Of a DNA stretch of 47,356 bases, positions 42,131-47,356 are shown piece by piece; the stretch's first letter is position 1; each line of letters opens with the position of its first letter. The notes beneath the pieces are model-generated. The model ran no database searches. It saw nothing but the letters and a program-made list of their open reading frames with translations, and was not told where the DNA came from. Position numbers and translations under genes: made by a program. This DNA is from an uncultured Eubacteriales bacterium (GTDB lineage: Bacteria; Bacillota; Clostridia; Oscillospirales; Acutalibacteraceae): the NCBI GenBank assembly GCA_949068525.1, contig CARTIQ010000007.1, positions 1 through 47,356 of the forward strand. The letters are read 5' to 3'.

Positions 42131-44635
42131 ATGTATAGGTTTAATGGATTTACAGAGAAGGCAAACCACGCAATGAACCTAGCGATTTTTGGAGCAGAGG
42201 AACTAGGACACACTTACGTGGGTAGCGAGCACATTTTGATGGGGCTTTTAAAGGAAGGCTCTGGCGTGGCGGCTGTAGTTTTGGATGAATTGGGGGTTTA
42301 TAGCGACGAGCTAGAGTCTTTGCTAAAGAGCGAGATAGGCACGGGGCCCAAAAGTTCACTGAGCACGACCGACTTTACGCCTCGGACCAAAAGGGTTTTG
42401 CAAAACGCAGTGATGCAGGCTGCTAACTTAGGACATAATTATGTAGGTACGGAGCATCTGCTTTTGGCGCTAATTGGCGAGACGGACAGTTACGCAGTCC
42501 GATTTTTGAACGAGCTTGGCGCGAACACAAGGGACATCTTGGACAAATTGAACGAAGATTTTGGTGATCAAACCGCTGACGACACGATGTATGGCGGTAA
42601 CATGCTGAATGACTCTTACCCTGGCAGTGGAAGTCCAGGCAAGACTGGCAAGACGAAAACAAAAACACTTGATCAGTTTGGCAAGGACTTAACGCAGATG
42701 GCGCAAAACGGAGCTATAGACCCGGTAATTGGCCGCCAGAACGAGATAGAACGGGTTATTCAGATTTTGTGCAGACGGACAAAAAATAATCCGTGCTTAA
42801 TAGGAGAGCCTGGAGTTGGCAAAACCGCGGTGGCAGAAGGGCTGGCGCTAAAAATTGCATCTGGAGATGTGCCTGAGCTCTTAAAGGGGAAAAGAGTGAT
42901 ATCGCTAGATTTGACAGGGATGATCGCCGGAACGAAGTATCGAGGTGATTTTGAGGACAGAATAAAAAATGCCATAGAAGAGCTAAAAAAATCCGGTAAC
43001 ATAATCCTGTTCATAGATGAGCTGCACACGATAATCGGAGCGGGATCTGCAGAGGGATCGGCGGACGCTGCGAACATCTTAAAGCCCAGCCTGGCGCGGG
43101 GAGATTTTCAGGTAATTGGCGCTACGACAATAAAAGAATACAGAAAGCACATCGAGAAAGATGCTGCGCTAGAGCGAAGATTTCAGCCTGTCACAGTGGG
43201 AGAGCCTAGTGAAGAAGAAACTGTGATGATCTTAGAAGGACTTCGTGACCGATACGAAGCACATCATAAGGTGAAGATTACTGATGAGGCAATAAAATCC
43301 GCGGTAAAGCTGTCTTCGCGGTATATAACCGATAGATTTTTACCAGACAAAGCGATAGACCTCATTGACGAAGCGGCCTCCGGAGTGAGACTGAGGGCCT
43401 ACACGGCGCCGGATAATTTGCAAAAGCTAGAAAATAAAATTAAGGAGATAGACAAAGAAAAGTCCGCCGCAATAAACGAGCAGAACTTTGAGTATGCAGC
43501 AAAACTGCGGGATGAAGAGAAATCAATAAAAAAGAAGCTAGAGGAACAGCGACGTTTGTGGCAAAGCAAGCACGAGAACACTAATGGAGCAGTCACAGAA
43601 AAGAATATAGCGCATATAGTGTCCAATTGGAGCGGAATTCCAGTAGCGCAATTAACGCAGGCCGAAAGCGCGCGACTTTTAAACATGGAGGATATCTTAC
43701 ACAAAAGGATCATCGGGCAAAATGAAGCCGTGGAGCAAATTGCAAAAGCCATCCGCCGTGGCAGAGTTGGATTAAAGGATCCGAAAAGACCGGTAGGATC
43801 GTTCATCTTTTTGGGGCCAACTGGCGTAGGAAAAACAGAGCTCTGCAAAGCTTTGGCGCAGGCCATGTTTGGCGACGAAAATGCAATTATACGGTTTGAT
43901 ATGTCTGAATATATGGAAAAACACACTGTCTCAAAGCTTATTGGCTCGCCGCCTGGCTATATTGGCTACGATGAAGGCGGCCAGCTAACAGAAAAAGTAC
44001 GCAGAAAGCCGTACTCAGTAATACTCTTCGATGAGATCGAAAAAGCGCATCCAGACGTATTTAATATGTTGCTTCAAGTGCTGGAGGACGGTCACATAAC
44101 GGACTCACAAGGCCGTAAAATTAACTTTAAGAACGCAATAATAATAATGACGTCTAATGTGGGAGCGCGGCTAATAACGGAAAAGCAGTCAAACTTGGGA
44201 TTCTATGCCAATAGAACTGCCGAGTCTGACAAAGCTAAGCTAAAAGAAACTGTGATGGCAGAGCTAAAGAAGACCTTCAAGCCTGAGTTTTTGAACCGAG
44301 TGGATGATATAATTGTGTTCAACAAGCTAACAGAGGAAGACATAAAGCTGATCGCTAAAAATATGCTTAAAGATGTCAAAACTCGGGCAAAAAACCTGAA
44401 TATAGACATTAATTTTGTAGAATCATCGGTAGATGAGATTTCAAAAGAGGGCTTTGACCCAGTGTATGGAGCTAGGCCATTAAGAAGAGCGATTCAGTCC
44501 AAAATAGAAGATAAATTATCGGAAGAAGTGCTAAAGGGCGAAGTGAAATCCGGACAAAAAGTACGGTGTAGCTACGACAAAAAGAAAAAGCAGTTTATTT
44601 TTAAGGATGTAGCACCAAAAACATCAGAAGACTAA
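42131..44635 (+). CDS. clpC: ClpC ATPase (AAA+ unfoldase)
   Basis: 834 residues. Two N-terminal Clp_N repeats (1-145) bind McsB/arginine-phosphate substrates. Walker A of D1 is GEPGVGKTAVAEG (225-). A UVR-type middle domain carries INEQNFEYAAKLRDEEKSI. D2 has GPTGVGKTELCKAL and the substrate-pore GYIGYDEGGQL. The C-terminal domain docks ClpP, which is not in this window. It completes the ctsR-mcsA-mcsB-clpC operon. Confidence 0.98.
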   Translation: MYRFNGFTEKANHAMNLAIFGAEELGHTYVGSEHILMGLLKEGSGVAAVVLDELGVYSDELESLLKSEIGTGPKSSLSTTDFTPRTKRVLQNAVMQAANLGHNYVGTEHLLLALIGETDSYAVRFLNELGANTRDILDKLNEDFGDQTADDTMYGGNMLNDSYPGSGSPGKTGKTKTKTLDQFGKDLTQMAQNGAIDPVIGRQNEIERVIQILCRRTKNNPCLIGEPGVGKTAVAEGLALKIASGDVPELLKGKRVISLDLTGMIAGTKYRGDFEDRIKNAIEELKKSGNIILFIDELHTIIGAGSAEGSADAANILKPSLARGDFQVIGATTIKEYRKHIEKDAALERRFQPVTVGEPSEEETVMILEGLRDRYEAHHKVKITDEAIKSAVKLSSRYITDRFLPDKAIDLIDEAASGVRLRAYTAPDNLQKLENKIKEIDKEKSAAINEQNFEYAAKLRDEEKSIKKKLEEQRRLWQSKHENTNGAVTEKNIAHIVSNWSGIPVAQLTQAESARLLNMEDILHKRIIGQNEAVEQIAKAIRRGRVGLKDPKRPVGSFIFLGPTGVGKTELCKALAQAMFGDENAIIRFDMSEYMEKHTVSKLIGSPPGYIGYDEGGQLTEKVRRKPYSVILFDEIEKAHPDVFNMLLQVLEDGHITDSQGRKINFKNAIIIMTSNVGARLITEKQSNLGFYANRTAESDKAKLKETVMAELKKTFKPEFLNRVDDIIVFNKLTEEDIKLIAKNMLKDVKTRAKNLNIDINFVESSVDEISKEGFDPVYGARPLRRAIQSKIEDKLSEEVLKGEVKSGQKVRCSYDKKKKQFIFKDVAPKTSED

Positions 44636-44643
44636 AAACAAAA

Positions 44644-44685
44644 ATGGTTTGGCCAACAGATAAATACTGCGGTCAAACCGTTTTA
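44644..44685 (+). terminator. Terminator of the ctsR-clpC operon
   Basis: ATGGTTTGGCC and GGTCAAACCGT pair over 11 positions with wobbles, followed by TTTATTTG. The next 340 bases are very AT-rich without a recognisable gene. Confidence 0.85.
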
Positions 44686-44955
44686 TTTGTTATTAAGGGG
44701 GACATAAATTAACTAGACCAAAAACTAAAAATATGCACATTAGCATAGATTTTGCATAAACAATCAAATCAAAAAATTGCTGATTAGGAAATAAAATGAC
44801 GTATTATAAGTGAACAAAAATTAGATCCTAGTATTTTATATTATTAGTTTCTATGATTTTATGTATTTAATAGTATAATATTATTTTTTGAACACACAGA
44901 TTTTAGAAAAGCCGTGTATTTTTTTCTTGTAAATAACATTTAGTTTTTTACCCGG

Positions 44956-44990
44956 TTGACATTATAAAAGGGCCTTTTTTATGGTACAAT
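44956..44990 (+). promoter_or_regulatory. Possible promoter of the radical SAM gene
   Basis: TTGACA (44956-44961) is followed at 18 bases by a weak TATGGT (44980-44985), or at 23 bases by TACAAT with a TG extension (44982-44990). The exact -10 is open. Confidence 0.45.
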
Positions 44991-45034
44991 TAATATAATC
45001 TTTACGGCAGCAAAGTTAGTAAGGGGTGAATTTT

Positions 45035-45757
45035 TTGAAAAAAGCAAAACCGCACAGCCTTATAAGATACTCAAAATTAACGGAAAAAGAGGCACGAGAA
45101 CTGGTCCTTTTAAAGGCAGCTAGATGCAAGTGGCATAAATGTAGTTTTTGTGATTATCATCTTGATTCGAGTGAAAATATAGAAGAAAATTTCTCTATAA
45201 ACAAAACGCAGTTAGACAAAGTTACAGGTGAATTCAAAATATTGGATGTTGCAAATTCTGGGAGTTTTTTTGAGCTTGACAGTATGACGGTTAAATATAT
45301 AAAATACATATGCAATAAAGTGGATATTAAAACATTAATATGTGAGTCTCATTGGATGTATAAAGATAAAGTAAAAAAGCTTAAAGATGATTTTAAAAAC
45401 ATTGGTGTAAATTTAAAGGTAAGAATAGGCGTCGAGACGTTTGATTATTTGTTTCGTGAATCGTATTTAACAAAAGGAATCTCGGAATGCGACCCTTATG
45501 TAATATCGAAGTTTTTTGACCGTGTTTGTTTGCTGTTTGGGCTACCAGGGCAGACAGCCGAATCAATGCTTATTGACATAGAAATCGCGCTTAAATATTT
45601 TGAACAAGTACATGTTAATATAATGAATTCAAATACAACAAGAATTAAACCAAGCCCGAGCGTACTAAGACAGTTTAAAGAGAAAATATACCCGATATTT
45701 GCGGATAATAAAAGGGTAGAGATACTTTTTAGCAATACAGATTTTGGCATAGGGTAA
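45035..45757 (+). CDS. Short radical SAM protein with CX4CX2C cluster motif
   Basis: 240 residues from the TTG behind AAGGGG (45035). The cluster motif is RCKWHKCSFCDYH with Cys31, Cys36 and Cys39, spaced CX4CX2C rather than the usual CX3CX2C. The next strands follow the radical SAM barrel: DVANSGSFFELD, LICESHWMY, VRIGVETFDYLFRESYLTKG and LLFGLPGQTAESM. It resembles the Elp3/TIGR01210-like group, but is short and ends abruptly in FGIG. The substrate is unknown. Confidence 0.78.
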   Translation: MKKAKPHSLIRYSKLTEKEARELVLLKAARCKWHKCSFCDYHLDSSENIEENFSINKTQLDKVTGEFKILDVANSGSFFELDSMTVKYIKYICNKVDIKTLICESHWMYKDKVKKLKDDFKNIGVNLKVRIGVETFDYLFRESYLTKGISECDPYVISKFFDRVCLLFGLPGQTAESMLIDIEIALKYFEQVHVNIMNSNTTRIKPSPSVLRQFKEKIYPIFADNKRVEILFSNTDFGIG

Positions 45758-45765
45758 ATCAATAA

Positions 45766-46067
45766 TTTATTGCAAAGTGCTTAGGCTATATAGCAGAAGA
45801 ATTCTATAACGTGAGCAAAGATAAACTCTACTATTTTATGCACGGCACAAAGACGATTTTGTGACTAAATATGCTGCAAGTAGTTTGCTTGAAGCTTTTG
45901 CAGAAAGTTTTGCACAATTTGTAGCGGATTCAGATGTTGAGTCCGAAACATTAAAAAGGAAAAAGGAATTCTTCAATGATAACGAAGGCTTATTAACGAT
46001 AAAGACTAAAATACTAAAAAACATAGAAAATAATAATATAGGAGAGATCACGCCAGTAACAGAATAA
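45766..46067 (+). pseudogene. Frameshifted gene remnant, possibly SUKH-like immunity protein
   Basis: Two frames join into one sensible protein: FIAKCLGYIAEEFYNVSKDK plus LYYFMH in one frame (to the TGA at 45862), then HKDDFVTKYAASSLLEAFA and ESFAQFVADSD in another (to 46067). The switch lies within about 45825-45864. There is no start or ribosome binding site for the first part. The LLEAFAESFAQFV helix resembles the C-terminus of SUKH/SMI1 immunity proteins, a low-confidence comparison. Confidence 0.6.
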
Positions 46068-46153
46068 ATATGCTTTAATTGGCAATATAAAATTTATTTT
46101 CAAGTCACTTTTCGCTGTAATTTCTATCTTAGAATTATAATTAGTTAAATTAA

Positions 46154-46162
46154 TGATATAAT
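46154..46162 (+). promoter_or_regulatory. Extended -10 promoter of the ankyrin gene
   Basis: TGATATAAT, full -10 with the TG extension; no clear -35. 32 bases before the start codon. Confidence 0.55.
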
Positions 46163-46193
46163 TAAATTAAATAACGAATTAAAGGGGATTAAT

Positions 46194-46634
46194 ATGAAAA
46201 GAGTATGGGGAATGATTCTTAGTTTAATGTTATTAACTGTTGCTACTGGCATTAAGTTTGACATGGTGTCTTTTTCTGTATCTCAAGAAGCTATTTGGGA
46301 TGAAAAGCTAAGACCTAAATCTTTGTCAGACAATTTATGTAAAGCAATTAGTAAATGTGACTTTGAATTTTTTAAGTATATTATTGAAGAAAAAAATTGT
46401 GATGTAAACGAACGATCTTATAATGGAAGTTTGCCGTTGTATTTGGTAATTTTACTTTCAAATGACCTTGAAAATGTAGAAATTGCGGTAAAAATGGCAG
46501 ACCTACTTTTGCAACATGGCGCTGATCCATATTTAGAGGACCCGAAGGGCATATCTGTATTAGAATTATTTAATATGGCAGACCGAAGTTGTTTTAATAA
46601 AACTTTTGTAAAGTATGGTTTTGGTGTTTCCTAA
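46194..46634 (+). CDS. Small exported ankyrin-repeat protein
   Basis: 146 residues with AAAGGGG before the ATG. Residues 1-20 are a signal peptide or anchor (KRVWGMILSLMLLTVATG). From about 50 to 140 there are two to three ankyrin-like helices, including CDFEFFKYIIEEKNCDVN and MADLLLQHGADPYLEDPKG. Single ankyrin proteins of this kind are common as immunity partners of secreted toxins; no toxin is in the window. Confidence 0.75.
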   Translation: MKRVWGMILSLMLLTVATGIKFDMVSFSVSQEAIWDEKLRPKSLSDNLCKAISKCDFEFFKYIIEEKNCDVNERSYNGSLPLYLVILLSNDLENVEIAVKMADLLLQHGADPYLEDPKGISVLELFNMADRSCFNKTFVKYGFGVS

Positions 46635-46753
46635 GAAATAGACTTTGAATAAATGATCAGTTTTTTAGCAATATTAGCGATTTAAGGACATTGGGTAAGA
46701 TTTTCTCGCGGTATCTTTTTGCGTTTTATTTCTCAAATTAAAAACTTTGTGGA

Positions 46754-46801
46754 TGACTTTTAATCAAGGTGTCCGGAGTTCGAATCTCCGATGGCTCACC
46801 A
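46754..46801 (+). tRNA. tRNA-Lys 3' half only (probable integration scar)
   Basis: From the anticodon stem to CCA a tRNA-Lys(TTT) is intact: loop CTTTTAA (46757-46763), variable loop, T arm CGGAG-TTCGAAT-CTCCG, acceptor strand ATGGCTC, discriminator A and CCA. No 5' half (expected GAGCCAT) is present upstream. The break at TGA of the anticodon stem is the usual crossover point of tyrosine integrases. Not a functional tRNA gene. Confidence 0.8.
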
Positions 46802-46806
46802 TTCAA

Positions 46807-46843
46807 AATACCACAGTGATTAAATGCACACTGTGGTATTTTT
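46807..46843 (+). terminator. Terminator following the tRNA-Lys fragment
   Basis: AATACCACAGTG and CACTGTGGTATT form a perfect 12-pair stem, ten-base loop and TTTTT. It looks like the original tRNA-Lys terminator. Confidence 0.9.
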
Positions 46844-46896
46844 CTATATAAAAATATTTTTTAAATTATTGCTTCTTTGGAGCCTATTTAAACCCC

Positions 46897-46998
46897 TTAA
46901 ACCCCGTATGCTCCCATAGGGTCGATCTCCATTTCGTAGAAAAGCTTATTTTTTACACGAATCAAAATTTCTGTGAAGTCCGAAAACCTAGTAATCAT
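46897..46998 (-). pseudogene. C-terminal remnant of a protein-coding gene next to tRNA-Thr
   Basis: The minus strand reads MITRFSDFTEILIRVK then NKLFYEMEIDPMGAYGV and a stop, with protein-like composition. The same frame continues upstream through the 3' end of tRNA-Thr (LQLHFENR), so no real start exists and it looks like the tail of a lost gene. No ribosome binding site. I do not recognise the family. A hairpin CGAAAACC/GGTTTTCG at 46981-47008 overlaps it and may end tRNA-Thr transcription. Confidence 0.4.
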
Positions 46999-47011
46999 GC
47001 GGTTTTCGAAG

Positions 47012-47087
47012 TGGAGCTGGAGAAGAGACTTGAACTCTCGACTTCATCATTACGAGTGATGTACTCTACCAACTGAGTTACTCCAGC
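47012..47087 (-). tRNA. tRNA-Thr (anticodon CGT)
   Basis: Minus strand. GCTGGAG pairs with CTCCAGC, the anticodon loop is CTCGTAA (anticodon CGT), the T arm carries AGTTCAA and CCA is encoded at 47014-47012. The second threonine tRNA of the window, for ACG. Confidence 0.95.
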
Positions 47088-47107
47088 AAATCTAATATTA
47101 CAACTTA

Positions 47108-47137
47108 ATTATATCATCCAAAGCTTGATTAAGTCAA
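47108..47137 (-). promoter_or_regulatory. Promoter of tRNA-Thr(CGT)
   Basis: Minus strand TTGACT (47137-47132), 18 bases, TATAAT (47113-47108) with a TG extension. Confidence 0.82.
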
Positions 47138-47167
47138 TAAATTTAGACCAAAAACCTTAGAAACGTA

Positions 47168-47196
47168 TTGATCTTTTCCAATATTAATTGTATAAT
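47168..47196 (+). promoter_or_regulatory. Promoter of tRNA-Leu(CAA)
   Basis: TTGATC (47168-47173), 17 bases, TATAAT (47191-47196), divergent from the tRNA-Thr promoter. Confidence 0.8.
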
Positions 47197-47218
47197 TAAT
47201 ACATGCAAGATTTAATAT

Positions 47219-47305
47219 GCCGGTGTGATGGAATTGGTAGACGTGACGGACTCAAAATCCGTTGATGGTGACATCGTGTGGGTTCGAGTCCCACCACCGG
47301 TACCA
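47219..47305 (+). tRNA. tRNA-Leu (anticodon CAA)
   Basis: Class II tRNA with a long variable arm. GCCGGTG pairs with CACCGGT (last pair G-T), the anticodon loop is CTCAAAA (anticodon CAA) and CCA is encoded at 47303-47305. It reads TTG codons. Confidence 0.96.
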
Positions 47306-47317
47306 TCCCTAGAAGAC

Positions 47318-47352
47318 GTCGGTTAATGTAAGAATTAATCGACTTTTTGTTT
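47318..47352 (+). terminator. Terminator after tRNA-Leu
   Basis: GTCGGTTAAT and ATTAATCGAC pair over ten positions (one G-T), loop of six, followed by TTTTTGTTTT. Confidence 0.88.
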
Positions 47353-47356
47353 TGCC

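Noticed and set aside
1..47356. CRISPR array, insertion sequences or prophage genes
   Set aside because: No regularly spaced repeats, transposase, integrase or phage structural genes were found in the window.

Overview
The window is a chromosomal segment of a low-GC, Gram-positive bacterium, most likely an endospore-lineage member of the Clostridia. The evidence is the ctsR-mcsA-mcsB-clpC stress operon, a CIRCE-controlled hrcA-grpE-dnaK-dnaJ operon, DnaD plus a DnaC/DnaI-type loader, a darA-holB-ricT-trmN6-rsmI block in Bacillus yaa/yab order, near-universal GGAGG ribosome binding sites and many TTG starts. No identity search could be run, so no species is named.

Layout. Positions 1-5400 hold the 3' tip of a probable 5S rRNA gene, tRNA-Asn, a 1453-residue surface protein on the minus strand, and a tRNA-Thr/tRNA-Tyr pair. 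Positions 5460-7011 hold a Vat-type acetyltransferase converging on an M14 zinc carboxypeptidase. Positions 7152-13033 are a minus-strand housekeeping block (rsmI, trmN6, ferredoxin, ricT, holB, darA, an Orn/Lys/Arg decarboxylase family gene, a TSCPD protein). Positions 13229-15240 hold dnaD and a helicase loader gene. Positions 15366-21604 hold the heat-shock operon, then prmA and a DUF2752 membrane protein.

Positions 21681-37945 are one continuous S10-spc-alpha ribosomal supercluster, from rpsJ to rplQ, with secY, adk, map, a KOW protein, infA and rpoA in the usual Firmicutes order. It starts with a good promoter and a 290-nt leader and ends at a terminator. No str operon lies directly upstream and no ECF transporter genes follow it.

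Positions 37946-39970 are a small accessory island between the ribosomal cluster and the ctsR operon: a ribbon-helix-helix protein, a double-glycine leader peptide with its own promoter, a GNAT acetyltransferase with a cysteine-rich tail, and an unlisted 36-residue Cys/Gly-rich membrane peptide on the minus strand behind a sigma-K-like promoter. Positions 39986-44685 are the CtsR regulon operon with CtsR boxes placed on the promoter.

The right end (44686-47356) is AT-rich and looks eroded. It holds a short radical SAM protein with an unusual cysteine spacing, a frameshifted gene remnant, an ankyrin-repeat protein, an isolated 3' half of tRNA-Lys that looks like an integration scar, a C-terminal gene remnant running into tRNA-Thr, and tRNA-Leu. 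The most promising leads for undescribed biology are the double-glycine peptide/GNAT locus and this tRNA-bounded right-end region.
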